Shown: in pieces, positions 51,120 through 59,580 of the stretch
Position numbering within the stretch: the first letter of the stretch is position 1
How the letters are laid out: each line of letters begins with the position of its first letter
NCBI RefSeq assembly: GCF_005144885.1
Contig: NZ_CP039690.1
Location: 1,612,001 to 1,676,000 of the forward strand
Direction: 5' to 3'
Length of the DNA: 64,000 bases
Source of the DNA: Phreatobacter stygius
Lineage (GTDB): Bacteria > Pseudomonadota > Alphaproteobacteria > Rhizobiales > Phreatobacteraceae
Translations under genes and position numbers: made by a program
Notes under the pieces: model-generated
What the model was told of the DNA's origin: nothing
The model's input: the letters and a program-made list of their open reading frames with translations, nothing else
The model's database searches: none

Positions 51120-53372
51120 ATGTCGATATCGCCCCCGCGTCTTCAGCCACCCCAGCCGCATCACGCGCGTCCGTTTAAGAAAAGAACGGTATTCGCCGGC
51201 TCATCGGCTGTCGCCATGGCTTGCCTGACCCAAGCAACACTGGCCCAGACCGTTGTGCCGGCAGATCCCAACCGCCCGGTGCAGCTCGACGAGATCGTCA
51301 TCCAGGGCGCCAGCGCCGCCGGCCCGTTCGGCCCCGATTCCGGCTATGTCGCGCGCCGCACGCTGGCCGGCGCCAAGACCGATACGCCGGTCATCGAGAT
51401 CCCCCAGACCGTCAACATCATTCCGGCTGACCAGATCCGCGTGCAGGGCGCACAGACCATTGGCGAGGCCTTGCGCTATTCCGCCGGCGTCGCAGCCGAG
51501 ACCTATGGCGCCGCCTCGCGATTCGACAGCTATGTCCAGATCCGCGGCTTCAAGGCCGACATGTTCCTGGACGGCATGCGCCTGCCCGACGGCAGCGCCA
51601 CCGCCGACTGGACCACTTCCGTCGTCGAGCCCTACGGCCTGGAGCGTATCGAGATCCTGCGCGGCCCCTCCTCCGGGCTCTACGGCCAGAGCGGCCCGGG
51701 CGGCATCGTCAACATGGTGTCCAAGCGTCCGACCGCGACGCCGCTGCGCGAGGTGCAAGTCCAGACCGGCAGCTTCTCGCGCCTGCAGGGATCGTTCGAT
51801 TTTGGCGGACCGATCGATGCCGGCGGCACCTTCCTCTACCGGCTCACCGGCGTGGTCAGGCAGTCGCAGACCCAGGTCGACTTCATGCATGACGACCGGC
51901 TGTTCCTGGCGCCGGCCTTCACCTGGCGGCCGGGCGACGACACCACGCTGACCATTCTCGGCCAGGTGCTGCGCGACCGGAACGGCCATGCGAGCTTCAA
52001 CTACCTGCCGACCTCGGGCACGCTGAACCCCAATCCGGTCAACGGCCGCCTGCCGTTCAACCGTTATGCCGGCGAACCGACCTTCGACCGCTTCGACCGC
52101 GACCAGGCCATGGTCGGTTATGCCCTGGACCATCGCTTCAACGACACCTTCAGCTTCAGCCAGAACCTGCGCTACACGGCAAACGACATCTATCTGCGCG
52201 CGCTGAACCGCAATGGCGAGCTGCAGCCGGACAACCGCACGCTGAACCGCAACGCCTTCCGCATCGATGCCACGGCCCGCGCGGTGACCTTGGACAATCG
52301 CCTGGTCGCGCGGTTCCAGACCGGCGCGCTGGCGCATACCATGCTGTTCGGCCTCGACTACCGCAACGAGCACAGCACCTATGATGTCGGCCGTGGCGGC
52401 GCCCCCGCGATCGACATTTTCAACCCGACCTATGGCCTTGCCGTCACCGACCCCGGCATCAATTTCCAGCGCAAGACCGCCGATCTCCGCCAGCTCGGCG
52501 TCTATGCCCAGGACCAGATCAAGTTCGGCGGTTTCATCGCGACCTTCTCCGGCCGTTACGACTGGTCGAGCGTGCAGACCCGCACCACCACGGTCTCGAC
52601 CAAGGCGCTGGTCGCCGCCACCGCCGACGACCGCGCTTTTTCCGGCCGAGCGGGCCTCAGCTATGTCTTCGACAATGGCCTGGCGCCTTATGTCAGTTAT
52701 TCCAGCGCCTTCCAGCCGACGGCTGAGACTGACTTTTTCGGCCAGGTGTTCCGGCCGCTGACATCAAGGCAATACGAGGCCGGCATCAAATACCAGCCGG
52801 CCGGCGTCAACGCTTCGATCACCGCCGCCATTTTCGACATTCGCCAGCAGAACAGCCTGACCGGCGACACCAACCCCGCCCATCCCTTCGCCCGGGTCCA
52901 GCTCGGCGAGGTCTCGGTGCGCGGTTTCGACGTCGAGGCGCGCGCCAGGCTCGGCGAAGGCTGGGGCATCATTGCCTCCTATGCCTATCTCGACCATGAG
53001 GTGACCAAAAGCTCGGTCGCGGCCGACGTGGGAAAAAGGCTGGCGGCAACGCCGGTGCACCAGGCTTCGCTCTGGGCCGATTACACCGTGCAGTCGGGCG
53101 GGCTCGCCGGCCTCACCGTCGGCGCGGGCCTGCGTTATGTCGGCGGGACCTTCAACGGCACCAACAGCGTGCAGGTGCCGGCCTATGCCCTTGTCGATGC
53201 CAGCCTGCAATATGATCTCGGTAACGCTTCGCCGCGGCTGGCCGGGGCCAGGCTTTCGGTGGTGGCCAAGAACCTGTTCGACACCTATTACGTCTCCCAA
53301 TGCGGCAATGTGCCGGGCTGCACGCTCGGTTCGCGCCGCACCGTGCTGGCAACCTTGAGCTATCGGTGGTGA
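51120..53372 (+). CDS. TonB-dependent siderophore receptor
   Basis: A 750-residue outer-membrane protein. After a basic start and a signal peptide ending near T-L-A-Q (about residue 43) comes the TonB-box/plug: D-E-I-V-I-Q-G, I-P-Q-T-V-N-I-I-P, I-R-G-F-K-A-D, R-I-E-I-L-R-G-P-S-S-G-L-Y-G and G-G-I-V-N-M-V-S-K-R-P. A 22-strand barrel follows and ends A-T-L-S-Y-R-W with the C-terminal aromatic residue. This is the FhuA/FpvA-like receptor class for ferric siderophores. Transcribed away from the AraC gene; its stop overlaps the binding protein start. Confidence 0.94.
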   Translation: MSISPPRLQPPQPHHARPFKKRTVFAGSSAVAMACLTQATLAQTVVPADPNRPVQLDEIVIQGASAAGPFGPDSGYVARRTLAGAKTDTPVIEIPQTVNIIPADQIRVQGAQTIGEALRYSAGVAAETYGAASRFDSYVQIRGFKADMFLDGMRLPDGSATADWTTSVVEPYGLERIEILRGPSSGLYGQSGPGGIVNMVSKRPTATPLREVQVQTGSFSRLQGSFDFGGPIDAGGTFLYRLTGVVRQSQTQVDFMHDDRLFLAPAFTWRPGDDTTLTILGQVLRDRNGHASFNYLPTSGTLNPNPVNGRLPFNRYAGEPTFDRFDRDQAMVGYALDHRFNDTFSFSQNLRYTANDIYLRALNRNGELQPDNRTLNRNAFRIDATARAVTLDNRLVARFQTGALAHTMLFGLDYRNEHSTYDVGRGGAPAIDIFNPTYGLAVTDPGINFQRKTADLRQLGVYAQDQIKFGGFIATFSGRYDWSSVQTRTTTVSTKALVAATADDRAFSGRAGLSYVFDNGLAPYVSYSSAFQPTAETDFFGQVFRPLTSRQYEAGIKYQPAGVNASITAAIFDIRQQNSLTGDTNPAHPFARVQLGEVSVRGFDVEARARLGEGWGIIASYAYLDHEVTKSSVAADVGKRLAATPVHQASLWADYTVQSGGLAGLTVGAGLRYVGGTFNGTNSVQVPAYALVDASLQYDLGNASPRLAGARLSVVAKNLFDTYYVSQCGNVPGCTLGSRRTVLATLSYRW

Positions 53373-54553
53373 ACGTGTTGCGTTTGGGCTTTCCACCGGC
53401 CTGGCGGACTTTGGTGCGGCTGCTGGCCGCCGGCCTCTTGCTGGCGCTGGCCTTGCCGCCCGAGGCGCGGGCCCGCGCCATGCCGGAACTGCCGATCAAG
53501 GTCACCGACCTCGCCGGCCGCGAGGTGGTGCTGCCGCGGGCCGCCCGCCGCCTGGTGCTCGGCGCCTGGGTCAGCCTCGATGCCCTGTCGCTTCTGCATC
53601 CGGACCCCGTCGGCCTCGTCGTCGGCTGGGCCGAGGGCGGCGCCAACACTATCCAGCCGGCCATTGTCCGGGCCCGCTATCCGGCCGTCGACCGGATCCC
53701 CGCCATTGGCCGCGGCACGCTCGACAGCCTGTCGGCCGAGACGATCATCGCGCTGAAACCCGACCTGGTGGTGCTCAGCAGCTTCGACCTGCAGCGTTAC
53801 GGTTCCGGCCCGGCGTCCTATCCGCCGGCCTTCGGCCAGCTCGAGGCCGCCGGCATTGCCATTGTGGTCGTCGACTTCTTCCTGCAGCCGCTCGAGAACA
53901 CCGAGCCGAGCCTGCGTTTGCTCGGCAAGCTGATTGGCCGCGAGGCCCAGGCCGAAGCCTATATCGGCTTTTACCGCGGCCGGCTCGACCGCATTGCCGG
54001 GCGGCTGGCTGACGCCAAACAGCCGCGGCCGGCGGTGTTTTTCCATGCCTTCGCCGACCGGCCGGACTGCTGTTTCACCGCCGGGCCCGGCACCGTCGAC
54101 GGCATGATCCGCGCCGCCGGCGGGGTCAATATCGGCAGCGAGCGCCTGACCGGGCCGATCGGCCAGGTCAGCCTGGAATTCCTGATCAGCCGCAACCCGG
54201 ATGTCTATGTCGCCAGTGCCATCGGTGCTCCCGCAGGCCTTGCCTTTGGCCCCGGCATTGCCGCCGAGCGCGCCGCGTCGGGCTTCGCCGCGCTGATCCG
54301 CCGGCCGGATCTCGCGGCGCTCGGCGCCATGGCGGGCGGCCGGGCCCATGGCCTCTGGCATCTCTTCGTCCACACGCCCGTGCATGTGGTGGCCATCGAG
54401 CGCCTGGCCAAATGGCTGCACCCGCGCCTGTTCGCCGATCTCGACCCCGACGCAACGCTTTACGAGATCAACACGCGCTACCTGGCGGCACCGCTTGACG
54501 GCTCCTTCTGGACCGACGGTCCGCCCGCGGCGCCTGCCCCCACGCGGCGCTAG
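53369..54553 (+). CDS. iron-siderophore binding protein (FecB/FepB-type SBP)
   Basis: A 394-residue exported protein starting at GTG 53369 (GTGA overlap with the receptor stop; GTG 53375 also possible). Signal peptide ends at A-R-A-R-A (about 32). Residues V-T-D-L-A-G-R-E-V-V-L-P open the Periplasmic_binding_2 fold, with L-S-A-E-T-I-I-A-L-K-P-D-L-V-V and N-P-D-V-Y-V-A-S as further marks. It delivers the ferric siderophore from the receptor to the FecCD-type permease at 48192. Slightly longer than E. coli FepB. Confidence 0.88.
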   Translation: MNVLRLGFPPAWRTLVRLLAAGLLLALALPPEARARAMPELPIKVTDLAGREVVLPRAARRLVLGAWVSLDALSLLHPDPVGLVVGWAEGGANTIQPAIVRARYPAVDRIPAIGRGTLDSLSAETIIALKPDLVVLSSFDLQRYGSGPASYPPAFGQLEAAGIAIVVVDFFLQPLENTEPSLRLLGKLIGREAQAEAYIGFYRGRLDRIAGRLADAKQPRPAVFFHAFADRPDCCFTAGPGTVDGMIRAAGGVNIGSERLTGPIGQVSLEFLISRNPDVYVASAIGAPAGLAFGPGIAAERAASGFAALIRRPDLAALGAMAGGRAHGLWHLFVHTPVHVVAIERLAKWLHPRLFADLDPDATLYEINTRYLAAPLDGSFWTDGPPAAPAPTRR

Positions 54554-54681
54554 CCATTTCCCGCGCCATGCTCCCGTGCGGTGCTCGGCGTTGTCGGCTG
54601 CGGCCTTTCTTGTCATGGTTCGGCTAGAGGTCGGTGAGCCACGTCAAGATGGGCCATGCCGTCGCCTCGGGGAGTGACGGC

Positions 54682-56220
54682 ATGAGCGCTTTATCGACAA
54701 GACTGCGGCCGGCGCTGACCGCCGCGCTGCTCTCGCTCGTCCTCGGCGGGAGTCCGGCCGAAGCCGGCAAACGTGACGACACGCTGCGCTGGGCCTCGAC
54801 CTTCGCCATCCCCTCGGGCGAGCCCTATTACAATTCGTTCCGCGAGGGTGTGCTGTTCATTGGCCAGATGGTCTGGGACACGCTGATCCATCGCGATCCC
54901 GACACCTCGCAATACAAGCCCCTGCTCGCCACCGCCTGGCGCTGGATCGACCCGCTGACGCTGGAGCTCGATCTGCGCCGCGATGTCAGCTTCCACGACG
55001 GCCGGGCCTTTTCCGCCGACGACGTCGTCTACACCCTCAACTTCGTCATCGACCCCGCCAACAAGGTCAACAATCCGAGCAATGTGAACTGGATCAGGCG
55101 CGCCGAAAAGACCGGCCCGCACCAGGTCCGCCTGCTGCTTCACGCGCCCTTCCCGGCGGCACTCGAATATCTCTCGGGCCCCATTGCCATCATGCCCGTC
55201 GATTTCTACCGCGATGCCGGCGCCGGCCGGGCGGTTCCGGCGGCGCGGCTGATCGGCACCGGGCCCTATCGCTTCACCCGCTGGGACCCCGGCAAGGAAG
55301 CCCAGTTCGAGATCAATCCGGCCTATATGGCCGACAGCCCCAAGGGCCGGCCGTCGATCCGGCGCGTGGTCATGCGGGTCGTGCCGGATGCCGGCACGCA
55401 AATGGCCGAGCTGATGGCCGGCGGCGTCGACTGGATCAGCCAGCTGCCCGAGGAGACCGCGCAGAAACTCGCGACCGTGCCCAATATCGCGGTGCTGTCG
55501 GCCGAGACCATGCGCATCATCTTCCTGCAGTTCGACGTCGAGGGCCGCGCCGGCCCGAACCCGTTCCAGGATCGCCGGGTGCGCGAGGCGGTGGCCCATG
55601 CGATCGACCGCGACGCCATCGTCAAGAACCTGATCGGCGCCGGCTCGCGCACCTGGCACGCCTTCTGTTTCGAGACCCAGTTCGGCTGCACCACCGAGGT
55701 CCGGCGCATCGCCTACGATCCGGCACGAGCCCGCCAGCTGCTGAGCGAGGCCGGTTATCCCAACGGCTTCGACACCGAGATCCTCGGCTTCCGCTCGCGT
55801 CCGCGCATCGAGGCCTTGAACGGCTTCCTGGCCGCCGCCGGCATCCGCACCAGGCTCTCCTTCATGGCCTATGCGGCGGTGCGCGACCGCCAGCACAAGG
55901 GCCAGGCCCGCCTGGTCGACACCTCCTGGGGGTCCTATTCGCTCAACGACACCGCGGCCATGGTCAACCCGTTCTTCACCCACCTGCCCGACGACATGGT
56001 GCGTGATGCCGAGATCAAGGCCTGGGCCGAGGCCGCCTCCACCGCCATCGACCCGGAGGAGCGCAAGCGCCTCTATGGCCTGATCCTGCGCAAGATCGCC
56101 GACAATGTCTTCGTCCTGCCGCTCTATACCAACCCCTCGGTCACCGCCTTCACCAGCGATCTCGCCTACCGGACCTGGCCGGACGAGAACCCACGTTTCT
56201 ACATGCAGCGCTGGCGCTGA
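54682..56220 (+). CDS. family-5 (peptide/nickel type) substrate-binding protein
   Basis: A 512-residue exported protein; GGGGAG eight bases before ATG 54682 defines the start. Signal peptide ends near A-E-A-G (about 30). Typical SBP_bac_5 sequences are T-L-R-W-A-S-T-F, D-V-S-F-H-D-G-R-A-F-S-A-D-D-V-V-Y-T, G-T-G-P-Y-R-F and V-R-E-A-V-A-H-A-I-D-R. No permease or ATPase genes of this importer are present here, but the gamma-glutamyltransferase gene follows 38 bases later; gamma-glutamyl peptides or glutathione are possible ligands (inference). Confidence 0.9.
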   Translation: MSALSTRLRPALTAALLSLVLGGSPAEAGKRDDTLRWASTFAIPSGEPYYNSFREGVLFIGQMVWDTLIHRDPDTSQYKPLLATAWRWIDPLTLELDLRRDVSFHDGRAFSADDVVYTLNFVIDPANKVNNPSNVNWIRRAEKTGPHQVRLLLHAPFPAALEYLSGPIAIMPVDFYRDAGAGRAVPAARLIGTGPYRFTRWDPGKEAQFEINPAYMADSPKGRPSIRRVVMRVVPDAGTQMAELMAGGVDWISQLPEETAQKLATVPNIAVLSAETMRIIFLQFDVEGRAGPNPFQDRRVREAVAHAIDRDAIVKNLIGAGSRTWHAFCFETQFGCTTEVRRIAYDPARARQLLSEAGYPNGFDTEILGFRSRPRIEALNGFLAAAGIRTRLSFMAYAAVRDRQHKGQARLVDTSWGSYSLNDTAAMVNPFFTHLPDDMVRDAEIKAWAEAASTAIDPEERKRLYGLILRKIADNVFVLPLYTNPSVTAFTSDLAYRTWPDENPRFYMQRWR

Positions 56221-56258
56221 CACGCCGCCGCTACCGTCAATCAGAGGACGAGCCAGCC

Positions 56259-57875
56259 ATGGACAATGCGATGGTCGTTGCCGCCCAGCCCGAGGCGGCC
56301 GAAGCCGGCGCGCTGATGCTGATGCGCGGCGGCAATGCGGTGGATGCGGCGGTCGCCGCGGCGCTCGTCCAGACCGTGGTCGACCCCTTGATGTGCGGCA
56401 TTGCCGGCTTCGGCAGCATGGGCATCTACCGGCCGGGCAAGAGCCACGACTATATCGACTTCCACGCCCCCGCGCCGCTGAAGGCGACGCCGACCATGTG
56501 GCAGGACCTGATCGAGGGCGAGACCCGCGACGGTTTCGGTTTCATCCTGAAGGGCGGTGTCAACGATGTCGGTTACGGTTCGATCGCGATGCCGGCGACC
56601 CTCAAGGCGCTCGACATCGCCCACCGGACCCATGGCCGCCTGACCTGGGCCGACGTGCTGGCGCCGGCGATCCGCTTCGCCGAGGCGGGCTGGCTGGTGC
56701 GTCCGGCGGTCGTCTCGTTCTGGACCGACGAGGGCAGCATGGGCCGCGCCTCCAACCAGGACCGGGTCAATTACACCGCCGCCGGCCGGGCGCTCTACCG
56801 CCGGCCCGACGGATCGCCGAAGCGCCTCGGCGAGCTGATCCGCAATCCCGATTATGCCGCGACGCTCCGGCGGATCGCCGAAGCCGGGGCGCAGGATTTT
56901 TACACCGGCGAGATCGGCCAGCGGATCGCGGCCGACATGCGCGCCAACGGTGCCCTTCTCAGCGGCAAGGATCTCGCGCTCTTCGAGCCGACCCGCCAGG
57001 CGCCGCTGGAGGGCACTTATCGCGGCCGCCGCATCACCACCAACCAGCCGCCCGGCGGCGGCATCATGCTGGTCCAGATGCTCAACATCCTGGAGAATTT
57101 CGACCTTCGGGCGCTCGGTCACAACACGCCGGAATATATCCGTGTCGTCTGCGAGACGATGAAGCGCTCGACCATCGACAAAGACCGTCATGTCGGCGAT
57201 CCCCGTTTCGTCGATATCCCCGTCGAGCACCTGCTGTCGAAACGTTATGCCCGCGAAGCGGCGGCCGAGATCAAGGCCGGGATCAAGGCCCATGTCACCC
57301 GCTACCAGGCCTCCGAAGTGCCCAAGGATACCACCCATGTCAGCGTGGTCGATGCCGAGGGCAATTGCGTCACCGTCACCCATTCGCTCGGCATGCCCTC
57401 GGGCGTCATCACCGAGGGGCTCGGCTTCATGTACAATGGCTGCATGGGCGTGTTCGATCCGCGCCCGGGCCGCGCCGGCAGCATCGCGCCGGGCAAGAGC
57501 CGGTTCAGCGCCATGTGCCCGACCATCGTGTTCAACGGGGATAAGGTCGAGCTGGTGATCGGCGCGCCCGGCGGCACCCAGATCGTCATGGGCGTCTTGC
57601 AGGCGATCCTCAACGTCGTGGATTTCGGCATGGACATGCAGCAGGCGGTGAGCGCGCCGCGCTTCTCCGCCACCAGCAATGCCATCGACGTCACCAACCG
57701 CATCCCGCGCTGGATCACCGAACCGCTCGAAGCCATGGGCTACGAGGTCATCCGCAATCCGATGAGCCACTATTTCGGCGTCGTCCACGGCATCCGGGTG
57801 ACCCCGGACGGCCGGCTCGAGGGCGGCGCCGATCCCGGCCGCGACGGCGTCGCCTATGGCGTCAGCGTCACCTGA
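56259..57875 (+). CDS. gamma-glutamyltransferase family protein
   Basis: A 538-residue Ntn-hydrolase of the GGT family. R-G-G-N-A-V-D-A-A-V-A-A-A-L near 30, N-Q-P-P-G-G-G-I near 265 and the autoprocessing site D-T-T-H-V-S-V-V-D near 355 are present; the first Thr becomes the N-terminal nucleophile after self-cleavage. G-G-T-Q-I and P-R lie in the small subunit. No signal peptide, so it is cytoplasmic, unlike E. coli Ggt. It would cleave gamma-glutamyl amides or other N-acyl substrates imported by the preceding binding protein system. Confidence 0.9.
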   Translation: MDNAMVVAAQPEAAEAGALMLMRGGNAVDAAVAAALVQTVVDPLMCGIAGFGSMGIYRPGKSHDYIDFHAPAPLKATPTMWQDLIEGETRDGFGFILKGGVNDVGYGSIAMPATLKALDIAHRTHGRLTWADVLAPAIRFAEAGWLVRPAVVSFWTDEGSMGRASNQDRVNYTAAGRALYRRPDGSPKRLGELIRNPDYAATLRRIAEAGAQDFYTGEIGQRIAADMRANGALLSGKDLALFEPTRQAPLEGTYRGRRITTNQPPGGGIMLVQMLNILENFDLRALGHNTPEYIRVVCETMKRSTIDKDRHVGDPRFVDIPVEHLLSKRYAREAAAEIKAGIKAHVTRYQASEVPKDTTHVSVVDAEGNCVTVTHSLGMPSGVITEGLGFMYNGCMGVFDPRPGRAGSIAPGKSRFSAMCPTIVFNGDKVELVIGAPGGTQIVMGVLQAILNVVDFGMDMQQAVSAPRFSATSNAIDVTNRIPRWITEPLEAMGYEVIRNPMSHYFGVVHGIRVTPDGRLEGGADPGRDGVAYGVSVT

Positions 57876-57939
57876 CCAGCGCCTGAACTCCCGGTCATCT
57901 GGTCCGGCGGTCCCGGCCGACGCTTGACAGTTGACGCCA

Positions 57940-57955
57940 TTTAGATCGTTCTAAT
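57940..57955 (+). promoter_or_regulatory. palindromic operator, copy A
   Basis: TTTAGATCGTTCTAAT, with TTAGA/TCTAA arms, lies directly downstream of TTGACA/TTGACG -35-like elements (57924 and 57931) and about 80 bases before the SDR start. It matches the palindrome at 59508 (copy B) in 12 of 16 positions, mostly the left arm and centre. Confidence 0.6.
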
Positions 57956-58037
57956 AGATAAGAACGAGGCGATCGCCTGGGGGCTTCCGGCCAGTGCCGG
58001 AAGCAATCGGCGCGATCGCGGGAGAACACCAGCGCGC

Positions 58038-58856
58038 ATGAGCGGGCTGCGCCAGTCGAGGACCAAGGGCATGGCCCAAACAGCATCGGACGGCCCATCG
58101 CCGGTCGCCTTCGTCACCGGCGCCGGCCGTGGCATCGGCCGCGCCATCGCGCTCGCCTTGGCCGACCGGAAATTCCGCCTGGTCGTCAATGATCTCCAGG
58201 CCTCGCCCGAACTCGAGGAAACGCTTGGCGCGCTGCGGGCGCGCGGCGCCGAGGCCAAGGCGGTCGCCGGCGACATTGCCGATCTGGCCGGCCATGGCGC
58301 GCTTGTCGACGCCGCCTGGTCGGGCTTCGGCCGCATCGACTGCCTGGTCAACAATGCCGGCATATCGGTGAAGACCCGCGGCGACATTTTCGACGTCTCG
58401 GCCGAAAGTTTCGACCGGCTGATCGGCACCAATCTGCGCGGGCCGTTCTTCCTGACTCAAGGCGTGGCCAGGCGGATGACCCTGGCGCCTTCGGCGGCCT
58501 TCCGCAGCATCATCACCATCTCCTCGATGAACGCCGAGGCCGCTTCCCCCGATCGCGCCGAATATTGCATCTCCAAGATCGGGCTGAGCATGATGAGCAA
58601 GGTCTTCGCGCTGCGGCTCGCCGGCGAGGGCATCCACACCTACGAGATCCGCCCCGGCGTCATCCGCACCGCCATGACGGCGGTCGCCAAGGCGCGCTAC
58701 GACCAGATGTTCGCCGACGGCTTTTCGCCGATCTCGCGCTGGGGCGAGCCGGAGGATGTCGGCCGCGCGGTCGCAACCCTGGCCAGCGGCGCGCTCGCCT
58801 ATACGACCGGCGAGATCGTCCATGTCGACGGTGGGCTGTCGATTTCCAAGCTGTGA
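58038..58856 (+). CDS. short-chain dehydrogenase/reductase (FabG-like)
   Basis: A 272-residue SDR: T-G-A-G-R-G-I-G (27-34), N-N-A-G (105-108), S162 in I-S-S-M and Y176-C-I-S-K180, ending H-V-D-G-G. An alternative ATG at 58071 (AAGGG upstream) gives a 261-residue protein of usual length. It is 15 bases before the MaoC-type hydratase gene; ketoreductase plus hydratase suggests processing of an acyl-CoA or related side chain. Confidence 0.9.
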   Translation: MSGLRQSRTKGMAQTASDGPSPVAFVTGAGRGIGRAIALALADRKFRLVVNDLQASPELEETLGALRARGAEAKAVAGDIADLAGHGALVDAAWSGFGRIDCLVNNAGISVKTRGDIFDVSAESFDRLIGTNLRGPFFLTQGVARRMTLAPSAAFRSIITISSMNAEAASPDRAEYCISKIGLSMMSKVFALRLAGEGIHTYEIRPGVIRTAMTAVAKARYDQMFADGFSPISRWGEPEDVGRAVATLASGALAYTTGEIVHVDGGLSISKL

Positions 58857-58871
58857 CGGGGGCACAAGAAC

Positions 58872-59384
58872 ATGAGTGAACCGCCGATGAGCGAGACGAA
58901 CAAGGACGCAACACGGCTGCTCGGGCCGGGCGAATATTGGTTCGAGGATCTGCGCGTCGGCGATCATTACACGACCGGCCACATCGTCATCACCGACGCC
59001 CATATCGTCGGCTTCGCCGGTCTCTCCGGCGACTTCTTCGACCTGCACATGGACGACGAATTCGCCCGCTCGCAAGGGTTCCAGGCGCGCGTCGCCCATG
59101 GCCTGCTCGGCCTTGCCATGGCCGACGGGCTGAAGAACCGCTCCTCGGTGCGTATCATGGCGGTGGCGTCGCTCGGCTGGAACTGGAACTTCAAGGGCCC
59201 GATCCTGGCCGGCGACCGGATCGGCGTGACGGTCGAGGTGAAAGCCAGGCGCCTGACCAGCAAGGGCGACCGCGGCATCGCGACCCTCGGTTTCACCGTC
59301 ACCAATCAGCACGGCGCGGTGGTCCAGGACGGCGAGACCGCCCTGCTGACCCGGCTGAAGCCGCAAGGAGACACGGCCGCCTGA
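58872..59384 (+). CDS. MaoC-like (R)-specific enoyl hydratase
   Basis: A 170-residue single hotdog-fold protein. A-G-L-S-G-D-F-F-D-L-H-M-D-D-E-F-A and R-V-A-H-G-L-L-G-L carry the catalytic Asp and His of MaoC dehydratases. G-D-R-I-G-V-T-V-E-V follows in the later strands. It would hydrate a trans-2-enoyl-CoA or a mesaconyl/itaconyl-type CoA. Second gene of the operon with the SDR. Confidence 0.87.
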   Translation: MSEPPMSETNKDATRLLGPGEYWFEDLRVGDHYTTGHIVITDAHIVGFAGLSGDFFDLHMDDEFARSQGFQARVAHGLLGLAMADGLKNRSSVRIMAVASLGWNWNFKGPILAGDRIGVTVEVKARRLTSKGDRGIATLGFTVTNQHGAVVQDGETALLTRLKPQGDTAA

Positions 59385-59507
59385 GCATGGGCGGCGCCGC
59401 GGCCCGGCAGGCGCGGCACCGCGCGGATTGACGGGACCGGCGACCCGACGCAAAGTTCGGCTCCCCACGTCGGGAGACGGCGATACGGGGCTTTGATTTG
59501 CCCGCAA

Positions 59508-59523
59508 TTTAGATCGATCCAAA
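59508..59523 (+). promoter_or_regulatory. palindromic operator, copy B
   Basis: TTTAGATCGATCCAAA is a near-perfect palindrome (TTT-x-GATCGATC-x-AAA) 57 bases before the binding-protein ATG. Its left half ATTTAGATCG is identical to copy A at 57940. The two transcription units are thus likely controlled by one unlinked regulator. Confidence 0.6.
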
Positions 59524-59580
59524 ACAACCGCAGCCGAGCTCGAACCTTGGCGCAGCAACAACGATCAGGGAGAAACGACG

